Position numbers and translations under genes: made by a program. The notes under the pieces were generated by a model. It did not search any database. It saw only the letters and a list, made by a program, of their open reading frames with translations, and had not been told where the DNA came from. From Streptomyces sp. NBC_00572 (GTDB lineage Bacteria > Actinomycetota > Actinomycetes > Streptomycetales > Streptomycetaceae), in contig NZ_JAPENX010000001.1 in NCBI RefSeq assembly GCF_026341815.1, forward strand, positions 3,286,001-3,350,000: a stretch of 64,000 nt of DNA. The letters run 5' to 3'. The first letter of the stretch is position 1. Every line of letters begins with the position of its first letter. Shown one piece after another: positions 49,230-57,692 of this stretch.

Positions 49230-49418
49230 ATGACCGCGACGACCTTCACCCTCGTGACCACCGTGACCCGCCCCCGAGTCCACCCCCTCCACACGGCCTT
49301 GCGCGCGATACGCACCTTCGGCGGCGCGGCGGCCGGCGTCGTCCTCCTGGGCGACTACGGCCCGCCCGAGGCCGGCATCAGGAACCCGCGACCTGAGTAC
49401 GCGCCGGGCCCCGACTGA
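49230..49418 (+). CDS. Small hypothetical protein
   Basis: 62-residue peptide: MTATTFTLVTTVTRPRVHPLHTALRAIRTFGGAAAGVVLLGDYGPPEAG. It has a basic middle and a short hydrophobic AAAGVVLLG stretch; the tail is Pro-rich. GGAGAC precedes ATG 49230 at five bases. I think similar peptides occur in Streptomyces, but function is unknown. It is divergent from HelD. Confidence 0.55.
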   Translation: MTATTFTLVTTVTRPRVHPLHTALRAIRTFGGAAAGVVLLGDYGPPEAGIRNPRPEYAPGPD

Positions 49419-49467
49419 GTACGAGAACGCCTGTCGGTACGGGACCGGCCCCTGATGTGATCGACCC

Positions 49468-49791
49468 ATGACGACGCCGACCGACCTCACCGACCGCCCC
49501 CACGGCACCGACCTCACCGACCCCTACGCCCCGAGCCCCCGCGCCCTGCGCGTCATCGCCGGCTGCGGATTCCTCCTCCTGGCGGCCTGCTTCGTCGCCA
49601 CCTTCATAGCGGTGCTCAGCGACGCCATCCAGGGGGACGGCGCCGCCAAGGGGTTCGTCACGGCGGCGTTCTGGACCCTGGTCGTGGGAGCCCTCACGGG
49701 AGTGGCGGCGCTGATCGCCCCCCGCAAGGGCCTGGTGATCGCCCAATACGTCCTGGCGATCACGGCCCCCGTGCTGGCGCTCATGGACTAG
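49468..49791 (+). CDS. Small integral membrane protein
   Basis: 107-residue protein with a polar N-terminal ~28 residues and three hydrophobic segments (CGFLLLAACFVATFIAVL, FWTLVVGALTGVAALIA, VIAQYVLAITAPVLALM). Its TAG stop is part of the CTAG duplication beside a MITE-like foldback, so insertion may have changed the original C terminus. Function unknown. Confidence 0.7.
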   Translation: MTTPTDLTDRPHGTDLTDPYAPSPRALRVIAGCGFLLLAACFVATFIAVLSDAIQGDGAAKGFVTAAFWTLVVGALTGVAALIAPRKGLVIAQYVLAITAPVLALMD

Positions 49792-49894
49792 GGGGTGTTT
49801 CGAAAGTCCCGCACAGCACCCGTGGCGCCCGGCACGCCGAGGGCACGCACCGGACACCGCGGGCACCGCACAGGACTTTCGAAACACCCCCTAG
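49788..49894. mobile_element. MITE-like foldback with 22-base perfect inverted ends
   Basis: The arms 49788-49809 and 49873-49894 are exact complements across a 63-base core. Taking the outer CTAG as a target-site duplication leaves an element of 99 bases (49792-49890) with 18-base inverted ends beginning GGGGGTGTTTCGAAAGT. CTAG fits the YTAR target of IS5-family elements, so it may be mobilised by an IS5-type transposase elsewhere in the genome. It lies immediately after the membrane protein gene and may also terminate transcription. Confidence 0.65.
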
Positions 49895-49916
49895 CCGACC
49901 GCTCTGCGGGATCGCT

Positions 49917-51557
49917 CTACGGCGCGAGCAACTCGTCCGCGTCGACGATCCGGTAGGCGTACCCCTGCTCGGCGAGGAACCGCTGCCGGTGGGCGGCGAA
50001 GTCCTGGTCGATGGTGTCGCGGGCGACCACCGAGTAGAAGTGCGCCTGGTGGCCGTCGGCCTTCGGCCGGAGCACCCGGCCGAGGCGCTGCGCCTCCTCC
50101 TGACGGGAGCCGAAGGTGCCGGACACCTGGATGGCGACGGTCGCCTCGGGCAGGTCGATGGAGAAGTTGGCGACCTTCGACACGACGAGCACGCTGATCT
50201 CGCCGTTACGGAAGGCGTCGAAGAGCTTCTCGCGCTGGGCGTTGGGGGTCTCGCCCTTGATGACGGGCGCGTCCAGGTGCTCGCCGAGCTCGTCGAGCTG
50301 GTCGATGTACTGCCCGATGACGAGGATCTGCTGCCCCTCGAACTTCTTCACCAGCGCCTCGGTGACCTTCCGCTTCGTCGCGGTCGTGGCGCAGAAGCGG
50401 TACTTCTCCTCGGCCTCGGCCGTGGCGTAGGCGAGCCGCTCGGAATCGGTCAGATTGACGCGGACCTCGACGCAGTCGGCGGGCGCGATGTAACCCTGCG
50501 CCTCGATCTCCTTCCAGGGCGCGTCGAACCGCTTGGGCCCGATGAGCGAGAAGACGTCGGACTCGCGCCCGTCCTCCCGCACGAGGGTGGCGGTGAGCCC
50601 GAGCCGCCGTCGGGCCTGCAGGTCGGCGGTGAACTTGAAGACGGGCGCGGGCAGCAGGTGGACCTCGTCGTAGACGATGAGTCCCCAGTCCCGGGAGTCG
50701 AACAGCTCAAGGTGCGGATAGACGCCCTTCCGCCTGGTGGTGAGCACCTGGTACGTGGCGATGGTGACCGGCCGGATCTCCTTCTTCGTACCGCTGTACT
50801 CGCCGATCTCGTCCTCGGTGAGCGAGGTCCGCTTCACCAGCTCGTGCTTCCACTGACGGGCGGACACGGTGTTGGTCACGAGGATCAGCGTGGTCGCCTT
50901 GGCCTGAGCCATCGCACCGGCTCCGACCAGCGTCTTTCCGGCACCACAGGGCAGTACGACGACCCCGGACCCACCGTGCCAGAAGCCCTCGACGGCCTGC
51001 TTCTGGTAGGGCCGCAGAGACCAGCCGTCCTCGGCGAGATCGATCCGGTGGGCCTCGCCGTCGACGTACCCGGCGAGGTCCTCCGCGGGCCACCCCAGCT
51101 TCAGCAGCGTCTGCTTGATCTGCCCGCGCTCCGAGGGATGAACGACGACGGTGTCGGCGTCGATCCGCTCCCCGACGAGCGGCTGCACCTTCCGCGACCG
51201 CAGGATCTCCTCAAGGACGGGCCGGTCGGTGCTGGTGAGCACGAGCCCGTGCGTCGGATGCTTGGACAGCGTGAGGCGCCCGTAACGGGCCATGGTCTCG
51301 GCGATGTCGACGAGCAGCGCGTGCGGGACGGGATAGCGCGAGTACTCGACGAGCGCGTCGACGACCTGCTCGGCGTCGTGCCCGGCGGCCCGCGCGTTCC
51401 ACAGGCCGAGCGGCGTCAGCCGGTACGTGTGAATGTGCTCGGGCGCCCGCTCCAGCTCGGCGAACGGTGCGATGGCCCGCCGACAGGCGTCGGCGAGCTC
51501 GTGGTCGACCTCCAGGAGCAGCGTCTTGTCACTCTGGACGATAAGAGGTCCGTTCAC
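49917..51557 (-). CDS. XPB/Ssl2-type DNA helicase
   Basis: 546-residue superfamily 2 helicase. Residues ~1-180 contain the DRD-like damage-recognition/helicase-associated part (FAELERAPEHIHTYRLTPLGLWNARAAG), then Walker A PCGAGKT, the DEVH box in IVYDEVHLLPA, LGLTATLVREDGRESDVFSLIGPK (the RED-type motif of XPB) and the C-terminal motif VI EEAQRLGRVLRPK. Bacterial XPB homologues unwind DNA, probably in repair. GTG 51557 has AAGGA upstream; a 64-residue extension is rejected. A second XPB-related protein gene lies 550 bases upstream on the same strand. Confidence 0.93.
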   Translation of the reverse strand: MNGPLIVQSDKTLLLEVDHELADACRRAIAPFAELERAPEHIHTYRLTPLGLWNARAAGHDAEQVVDALVEYSRYPVPHALLVDIAETMARYGRLTLSKHPTHGLVLTSTDRPVLEEILRSRKVQPLVGERIDADTVVVHPSERGQIKQTLLKLGWPAEDLAGYVDGEAHRIDLAEDGWSLRPYQKQAVEGFWHGGSGVVVLPCGAGKTLVGAGAMAQAKATTLILVTNTVSARQWKHELVKRTSLTEDEIGEYSGTKKEIRPVTIATYQVLTTRRKGVYPHLELFDSRDWGLIVYDEVHLLPAPVFKFTADLQARRRLGLTATLVREDGRESDVFSLIGPKRFDAPWKEIEAQGYIAPADCVEVRVNLTDSERLAYATAEAEEKYRFCATTATKRKVTEALVKKFEGQQILVIGQYIDQLDELGEHLDAPVIKGETPNAQREKLFDAFRNGEISVLVVSKVANFSIDLPEATVAIQVSGTFGSRQEEAQRLGRVLRPKADGHQAHFYSVVARDTIDQDFAAHRQRFLAEQGYAYRIVDADELLAP

Positions 51558-51721
51558 GTGATCAGGTCCTTCCGACACCGTGCCGTTCCCGTAACGGCCA
51601 ATCCTCCAGTGTGCCTGACCCGCGCGCCGGGTGCCGGTGTGTGCCGTGATGAGTACCGGGCCCGCGCCGGATGAGTACGCGCGCGCTGGGGCCGGACCGG
51701 CCGGGGCGGTGGGATGGGGGC

Positions 51722-52093
51722 ATGACTTCGAACCTCGGCCCGACCGCATGGAGCCCCGGCCAGCAGCAGCCGGTGGTGTCGGGTGACGTGCCCGACGCGC
51801 ACTGGTGGGTCGCGCCGCTCGTCGGCAGTCTCGTCTCGCCGCTGCTCTTGATGGCCACCGCGTCCGGGAGCATGTGGGGCTCCGCCTGGTTCATGCTGGT
51901 CGGGAGCCTCGTCTGCGCGTCCGCGTTCCTGGTGCCCAGCTGGTGCCTCGTCCGGACGCGGCGGCGCCGCCCCGCCCGGATCATCCTCGCGGCCATCGGC
52001 GCCGCTGCCCCCGTGCTCTTCCCCTCCCTCGTCGGCGCCATCGGCTGGATCGCCTTCCTCGTCATGCTCCTGACGGGGAACATCCAGGGCTGA
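51722..52093 (+). CDS. Small multi-pass membrane protein
   Basis: 123-residue protein with a polar N terminus (MTSNLGPTAWSPGQQQPV) and three or four hydrophobic helices from VAPLVGSLVSPLLLMAT onwards; an Arg-rich cytoplasmic loop (RTRRRRPAR) lies between. It is encoded between and opposite to the two helicase genes. Function unknown. Confidence 0.7.
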   Translation: MTSNLGPTAWSPGQQQPVVSGDVPDAHWWVAPLVGSLVSPLLLMATASGSMWGSAWFMLVGSLVCASAFLVPSWCLVRTRRRRPARIILAAIGAAAPVLFPSLVGAIGWIAFLVMLLTGNIQG

Positions 52094-52108
52094 TGTGCCC
52101 GCGCCCCG

Positions 52109-54631
52109 CTACACCTGGTCGTCCGCCAGTTCCGCCACGCCCGTGATGCGGTGCAGGGGGTACGTGCGGACCTCGTCGGCCGTGTGGTCGTAGCCCGTCA
52201 CGAAGCCGCCCTCCACCCTGACCGGGGCGATCACCCGCTGGCTCGCCGCACCATCCGCGTTGACATAGCCGATCCAGACCGCCGAGCCGGTCATCGCCGC
52301 CGCCTGGACCGTCGCCAGGGTCTCCGCCGCCGACGTGCGCGGGAGGGCGCCCGCCGCCGTCGGGGCGGCCGGCTCCCTGCGTACCGCCGTCGCCGCCCGG
52401 TCGCCCGCCCGGATCGCCTTGACCGCCGCGCCGAGCAGCGTCGTGTCCGGGGTCGGCGGGCCGTCCGGTACCGGCACCGGGGCCGTACGCGCGGACGTGC
52501 GGTACGCGTCCGCGCGGGTGATCAGGACGTCGCCCGTCGTCGACTCGGCCGCCGGTGCGTACCCCATCGACCGCAGCCCGTCGAGCAGCGACGCCGGGTC
52601 CGCCTGCGCCGCGAGCACCGTCGGCGCGAGCCGCCGGAGGCCGAGGGAAGCGGAGCGGCGGTCCGCCAGGATCTCGCCGAGGACCGTGTCGTCGTCGCAG
52701 CGCACGTACGCGGACGCCGCCCCGACCCGCAGATGGCCGTGCCGTCGCGCCACGTCGTCGATGAGGTACGCGAGCGGCTGCGGGACCGGCGTCCGGGAGT
52801 GTGCCTTGAGGAATTCGTGCAGGTCGGTGGCGGTCTGCCCGGAGTCGAGCGCTCGCCGTACGGACCCGGGCGTGAACCGGTAGACCGTCGCCCCACCCTT
52901 CGATTCCACGTCCGCGAGGACCGCGAGGGCATCCGCCAGCGGGCGCCGCAGCGGCCCCGGCGCGACCGCCGTCAGGTCCGCCTGCAGGAGGACGTGGTCG
53001 ACGGCCTCCGGTAGGAGCGGGGCAAGCAGCGTCGCCGCCCTTCCCGCCGCCACCGACAGTTCCACACCCCCGCCCAGCTCTCCGGCGGACGCGGCCTCCG
53101 CCAGCGGGAGGTTGAGCAGTGCCCGCGCCGGCCCCGACAGGGCACCCCGCCCGGTCAGCCCGAGGAGTTCCGCCTCCGCGAGCGTCCAGCGGGCCAGGCT
53201 CGACCGCAGGTCGCCGCGCTCTCCCGAGGACGCCGCTCCCCTCAGCGGCCGCTCCCACCGCAGCCGCGCGAACAGCGACTCCGGCTCCGCCGCCGAACCC
53301 GGCGGCAGCGTCGCGAGCAGCCCGAGCACCCGGTGCCGGACCTCCGGCGCCGGCGACCGGTCCAGATCCGGACCGAGCACCGACAACGTCCGGCCCTTGG
53401 CGTCCTGGCCGCCGACCAGACCCGACGTACGGGTCGCCGTCAGCCACGGCGTGACGAGCAGCGCCCAGCGCTCCGCCGGCGGCAGATCGAGCCAGTCGTC
53501 GTACGCGGGCGTCGGCGCGTACCGCTCGTCCGCCTCCCCGTCCGACGCGAGCAGCCCCGCCCCGTAACAGAGCTCCAGCCAGAACGCCGTCGTCTCCTCC
53601 GAGACGTCGAGCGCCGCCGCCGTCCGCTTGAGGTCCCGCACGGACAGACCGCCCGCCCGCAAAACCTGCGGCCCGCCCCGGTCCCAGGACTTCAGCAGCT
53701 CCTCGACCGTCGCGAGCGCCAGCTGCGCCTGCCCGGCCGCCGCAAGGTCCACAACCTGTGGACGGTACTCGCGCTGTACCACCGGCTTCGGTGCCAGCGG
53801 CTCCGGCGCCCGGTGCGCCCGCCCGCCCCGCAGATGCAGCGCCACCTCACGCGGCAGCACCATCGTCCGCGGCGACACCGGCAGCAGCAGCCCCCGGTCG
53901 CGCAGCCACTGCACCGGAGCCGCCGGCTTCGCCGTCACCTCGCCGTACGGAGGACCCCACACAAGCCGGTCCAGGACGGACAGCGCGTCCGGCGACGCCG
54001 TGTCGAGCAGCGAACCCATCCGGTCCCGGTCCGTGAACAGCGCCGTCAGCACCGCCACCGCCGACACCGGATCATGCGTCCCCGGCAGCCCGGCAGCCGC
54101 GATGATCTCCTGCACCCGGCCCGGCGACATCCCCGACGTCGCCTCGGCCACCGTCGGCCCGAGCCCCGTCGGCGACGGATGCTGCGCCGACGGCGCCAGC
54201 AGCTCCCGCGCCGTCCGTACGAGCCTCAGCCGGTCGTCCTCGCCCCACACCAGCGCCTGCTCGCGCAGCAGCGCCACCGCACCCGGCAGCGCCGCCTCGA
54301 TCTCCGGATCACCCTCGTCGCCGGTGAGCAGCTCCAGGAGCACGGGGTACGGGGCCGGGTCCGGAGCCACCGCCAGCGCTTCGGCGGTCTGGAGGGCGAA
54401 CCGGTCGAGCCGCTCCAAGGCCCGCACCACCGAACCCCGCGTCCCGGCGCGCGTCGCCAGCTGCGTCAGATCGTTCGGCACGGGACTCACCAGGTCGGGC
54501 CGTGCCCGCAGCAGCGCGGCGAGCCCCTCGTCGCCCCGCGCGCGCAGCGCCTCCGCGAGTGTGCGGGGCGCCGCGGCGGCGCCAGTTACCTCGGGCACGT
54601 GCGCCTCCCGGTCGAGCTCACCGATCCCCAT
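52109..54631 (-). CDS. Helicase-associated protein ending in a WYL-like domain
   Basis: 840-residue protein made mainly of helical winged-helix repeats (LAEALRARGDEGLAALLRARPDLVSPVPNDLTQLATRAGTRGSVVRALERLDRFALQTAEAL at the start). It lacks Walker motifs, so it is not itself a helicase. Residues ~590-720 resemble the XPB/Ssl2-associated helicase C-terminal region (YLIDDVARRHGHLRVGAASAYVRCDDDTVLGEILADRR). Residues ~775-835 form a WYL-like strand-rich domain (VWIGYVNADGAASQRVIAPVRVEGGFVTGYDHTADEVRTYPLHRI), which in other proteins binds nucleic acid or nucleotides. It probably works with the nearby XPB helicase. ATG 54631 is the chosen start. Confidence 0.85.
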   Translation of the reverse strand: MGIGELDREAHVPEVTGAAAAPRTLAEALRARGDEGLAALLRARPDLVSPVPNDLTQLATRAGTRGSVVRALERLDRFALQTAEALAVAPDPAPYPVLLELLTGDEGDPEIEAALPGAVALLREQALVWGEDDRLRLVRTARELLAPSAQHPSPTGLGPTVAEATSGMSPGRVQEIIAAAGLPGTHDPVSAVAVLTALFTDRDRMGSLLDTASPDALSVLDRLVWGPPYGEVTAKPAAPVQWLRDRGLLLPVSPRTMVLPREVALHLRGGRAHRAPEPLAPKPVVQREYRPQVVDLAAAGQAQLALATVEELLKSWDRGGPQVLRAGGLSVRDLKRTAAALDVSEETTAFWLELCYGAGLLASDGEADERYAPTPAYDDWLDLPPAERWALLVTPWLTATRTSGLVGGQDAKGRTLSVLGPDLDRSPAPEVRHRVLGLLATLPPGSAAEPESLFARLRWERPLRGAASSGERGDLRSSLARWTLAEAELLGLTGRGALSGPARALLNLPLAEAASAGELGGGVELSVAAGRAATLLAPLLPEAVDHVLLQADLTAVAPGPLRRPLADALAVLADVESKGGATVYRFTPGSVRRALDSGQTATDLHEFLKAHSRTPVPQPLAYLIDDVARRHGHLRVGAASAYVRCDDDTVLGEILADRRSASLGLRRLAPTVLAAQADPASLLDGLRSMGYAPAAESTTGDVLITRADAYRTSARTAPVPVPDGPPTPDTTLLGAAVKAIRAGDRAATAVRREPAAPTAAGALPRTSAAETLATVQAAAMTGSAVWIGYVNADGAASQRVIAPVRVEGGFVTGYDHTADEVRTYPLHRITGVAELADDQV

Positions 54632-54703
54632 CCGGACCACGTTAGCCGCTGCGCAGGCGCTAACGTCGGGCCGTACCGGGCGAACCGGCCGTGGAGGGGC
54701 ACC

Positions 54704-55756
54704 GTGGGGATCGAGAGCGACCAGTTGGTCTACGACTATCTGAGCCGGGTCGGCGATCTGGCCCAGCAGCGACAACTGCCGGCGAGCGACCGGATGCGGC
54801 TGGTGTCCACCCTCCGCAACGAGATCGACCGCCGCCGCGCCACGCACGGCGAGGAGAGCCCGGCGGCGGTACGGGGCATCCTCGGCGCGCTGGGCACCCC
54901 GGACGAGGTGGTGGAACGCGCGGAGGGCCCGGGCGCGGCGCCCACACCGACACCCTCACCGACAGGGGGAGCGGAGTCCGCGCCGAAGCCGGTGCCGAAG
55001 CCGCGCAAGGAGGACCGGGCGGGGAAGCGCATCGGGTGGGTGCCGCGGAGCCGCCGGTCCCGCGACGGAGCGGCGCCGGCCGCGGCGACGAAGACGGACA
55101 CCACCCGCTCCGCCGACATCCCGGACGGCGGTGGCAGCGGTGAGGCCGGCCTCGTCGACATGGCCGGCGGAGACGCCGACTGGTGGCGGGTCGACGCCGC
55201 CGCGGACCTGCCGGGTTTCGTCGGCGGGGTCGAACGCCCGGACCTCTTCACGGAGCCCGTCCCCGACGAGGAGGACGAGGACGAGGCGGAAGGCGACGAG
55301 CTCGCGCCGGGGAAGCGCCGCCGCCTCGCCCGTATCCTCCTGCGCCGCAAGCCCCGGGCCCCCGAAACGGAACCGGAGATCGAGGCCGGGCCCGAGGCGG
55401 CCTCCGTCTCCCGTCTCCGCCTCGCGAACCCGTTCGTCCTGCTCGCCGCCCTCCTCCTGCTCGGCGGTGCGGTCTTCGGCTCGCTCGTCGCCCTGGCCGC
55501 GGGCTGGCTCATCGCGTACGCCTCGCGCCGCCTGACCCCCGGCGAGGTCAAGGGCGCGGTCCTGGTGATCCCGGGCCTCGCCGCCGCGTCGGGCATCGCC
55601 TGGCTGTGGGGCCGTGTGGAGGGCCGCTGGGGCGCCCCGGTGGCGGCGGGCGGCGAGGCGATGGGCGCGGCGATCTCGGAGACCTGGCCGTGGGTCCTGA
55701 GAGGAGCGGCCGTCGCCTCGGCCCTGTTCCTGCTCTGGCGGGCCCGGAGGCGCTGA
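54704..55756 (+). CDS. HAAS-domain membrane protein
   Basis: 350-residue protein. Residues 1-70 form a HAAS/DUF1700-like helical domain (LVYDYLSRVGDLAQQRQLPASDRMRLVSTLRNEIDRRRA, then ILGALGTPDEVVERA). A long disordered acidic-basic linker (Pro/Lys-rich, then EEDEDEAEGDE) follows. Two or three hydrophobic helices occupy the last ~100 residues. The HAAS domain is commonly associated with PadR regulators and signalling, but no PadR gene is near. GGAGGGG precedes GTG 54704. Confidence 0.82.
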   Translation: MGIESDQLVYDYLSRVGDLAQQRQLPASDRMRLVSTLRNEIDRRRATHGEESPAAVRGILGALGTPDEVVERAEGPGAAPTPTPSPTGGAESAPKPVPKPRKEDRAGKRIGWVPRSRRSRDGAAPAAATKTDTTRSADIPDGGGSGEAGLVDMAGGDADWWRVDAAADLPGFVGGVERPDLFTEPVPDEEDEDEAEGDELAPGKRRRLARILLRRKPRAPETEPEIEAGPEAASVSRLRLANPFVLLAALLLLGGAVFGSLVALAAGWLIAYASRRLTPGEVKGAVLVIPGLAAASGIAWLWGRVEGRWGAPVAAGGEAMGAAISETWPWVLRGAAVASALFLLWRARRR

Positions 55757-55773
55757 CGGGGGCGGGCCTCAGC

Positions 55774-56604
55774 TCACCCCGCCGAGATCTCCGCGTCCAC
55801 CGCGGTATCCGTGTCGTCCGCGTGCCACGGCGCCCCCGGCACCACCAGCGGCGACCCGGTCACCGGGTCCGGGACCACGACCGACGCCAGCCCGAAGACG
55901 TCCCGTACGAGCTCCTCCGTCACGATCTCGTCCGGCGGCCCCTCCGCGACCACCCGGCCCGCCTTCATCGCGATCAGGTGGTCGGCGTACCGGGCCGCCT
56001 GGTTCAGGTCGTGGAGGACGAGGACGACCGTGCGGCCGCGCAGCCGGTTGAGACGGCGGACCAGGTCGAGGACCTCCACCTGGTGGGAGATGTCCAGGTA
56101 GGTGGTGGGCTCGTCGAGGAGCAGGAGGTCCGTCTCCTGGGCGAGTGCCATCGCGATCCACACCCGCTGCCGCTGCCCGCCCGACAGCTCGTCGACGGAG
56201 CGGTCGGCGAGCGCGGCGACGTCCGTGCGGTCCATGGCCTCGACGACGGCCCGCTCGTCCTCCTCCGACCACTGCTTCCACCAGGCCTGGTGGGGCTGGC
56301 GGCCCCGCGAGACGAGGTCGGCGACGGTGATCGCCTCCGGTGCGACGGGGGTCTGGGGAAGCAGCCCGATCGACCGGGCGATCCGCTTGGTCGGGAGCTT
56401 CGCCAACTCCTCCCCGTCGAGGAGGACCGCGCCGCCCGCCGGCTTGAGGAGCCGGCCGAGCGCCCGGAGGGTGGTGGATTTGCCGCAGGCGTTGGGACCG
56501 ACGATCACGGTCACCTTGCCGTCGGGGATCGCCAGGTCCAGCTCGTGGACGACGGTGCGGTCCTCGTAGGCGAGCGTCAGCTCGCGCGCGGTCAGCCTGC
56601 TCAC
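55774..56604 (-). CDS. Iron-siderophore ABC transporter ATPase (FecE type)
   Basis: 276-residue cytoplasmic ATPase. Walker A is GPNACGKSTTLRALG, the signature LSGGQRQRVWIAMALAQ and Walker B LLLLDEPTTYLDISHQ are the FhuC/FecE class. It drives uptake with the two permeases encoded upstream. The GTG start overlaps the second permease's stop (GTGA) and follows GGAGG. Confidence 0.94.
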   Translation of the reverse strand: MSRLTARELTLAYEDRTVVHELDLAIPDGKVTVIVGPNACGKSTTLRALGRLLKPAGGAVLLDGEELAKLPTKRIARSIGLLPQTPVAPEAITVADLVSRGRQPHQAWWKQWSEEDERAVVEAMDRTDVAALADRSVDELSGGQRQRVWIAMALAQETDLLLLDEPTTYLDISHQVEVLDLVRRLNRLRGRTVVLVLHDLNQAARYADHLIAMKAGRVVAEGPPDEIVTEELVRDVFGLASVVVPDPVTGSPLVVPGAPWHADDTDTAVDAEISAG

Positions 56605-57692
56605 GCCTTGCCTCCTGCGGATGCTGCGGTACGGCTCCGGACGATGAGCCAGATCAGATACGGGGCTCCGACGGCCGCCGTGAGGACGCCCACCGGAAGC
56701 TCGATCGGCGACAGGAGCCGCCGGCCCAGCAGGTCGGCGAGCACGACCACCGCCGCGCCGGTCAGCGCCGAGGCGAGCAGCGGGATCTGCGCGGTACGGG
56801 TCATCCGGCGGGCGATCTGCGGCGCGAGCAGCGCCACGAAGTCGACCGGGCCGGCGACCCCCGTCGCCACGGACGCGAGCACGACACCCACTGCGACGAG
56901 CCCGAGCCGGACCCGCCCGAGCCGTACGCCGAGTGCCGTCGCCGTGTCGTCGTCGAGGGAGACGGTCCGCTGGGCGCGGGCCGCCCACAGCACGGCGGGC
57001 AGCATGAGCAGCAGCGTCCAGCGGATCGGCGCGGACTCGTCCCAGCCGCGCCCGTTGAGCGAGCCGGTCATCCAGATCTGGGCCTGCTGGGCGACGAGGA
57101 AGTCGCCCTTGGTCATGAAGAGGGTGGTGAGCGACCGCAGCGCGATCGCGAACCCGATGCCGATGAGGACGAACCGGGTCGCGTGCAGCCCGCCGCGCCA
57201 CGCGAACACGTACACGAGCGCCGCGGCGACGACACCGCCGGCGATCGAGAGGTACGGCAGCACGGTGTACGAGCTCAGGCCGAAGGTCATCGCGGCGACG
57301 GTGACCGCCCCGGCGCCCTGGCTGATGCCGATGATGTCGGGGCTGGCCAGCGGGTTGCGGGCCACGGTCTGGATCAGGGCGCCCGCGACGCCGAACGCGG
57401 CGCCGACGGCGAGGGCGACGACGAGCCGGGGCTCCCGCAGCTCCTCCACGACGAACGTCGAGGGCGACGCGTGCCCGAGGAGGATCCGTACGACCTCGGA
57501 GGGGTCGACGAACCGCTCACCGACGCAGAGGTACGCGACGGAGGACGCCGCCAGGAGCAGCAACAGGCCCACGGTGACGGCGGCGGACCGCCGGTGGAGC
57601 AGGAAGGAGGCGCCTCCGGCGCGCACGAGCCCGTACCCGGCGGGCCGGACGCCCGCGGACTTCACGGGGTGCTCGTCGAGAGAGGTGGTCAT
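56601..57692 (-). CDS. FecCD-family permease (second subunit)
   Basis: 363-residue inner-membrane permease with about ten helices. FecCD signatures REPRLVVALAVGAAFGVAGALIQTVARNPLASPDIIGISQGAGA and GVAGPVDFVALLAPQIARRM are present. It pairs with the first permease to form the ferric-siderophore channel. It overlaps its neighbours on both sides by four bases. Confidence 0.94.
   Translation of the reverse strand: MTTSLDEHPVKSAGVRPAGYGLVRAGGASFLLHRRSAAVTVGLLLLLAASSVAYLCVGERFVDPSEVVRILLGHASPSTFVVEELREPRLVVALAVGAAFGVAGALIQTVARNPLASPDIIGISQGAGAVTVAAMTFGLSSYTVLPYLSIAGGVVAAALVYVFAWRGGLHATRFVLIGIGFAIALRSLTTLFMTKGDFLVAQQAQIWMTGSLNGRGWDESAPIRWTLLLMLPAVLWAARAQRTVSLDDDTATALGVRLGRVRLGLVAVGVVLASVATGVAGPVDFVALLAPQIARRMTRTAQIPLLASALTGAAVVVLADLLGRRLLSPIELPVGVLTAAVGAPYLIWLIVRSRTAASAGGKA

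Noticed and set aside
53333..54703. Very long plus-strand open frame antisense to the helicase-associated gene
   Set aside because: It is rich in Arg/Pro/His typical of high-GC antisense frames; only its 3' part from GTG 54704 (HAAS protein) is supported by a ribosome binding site and domain.
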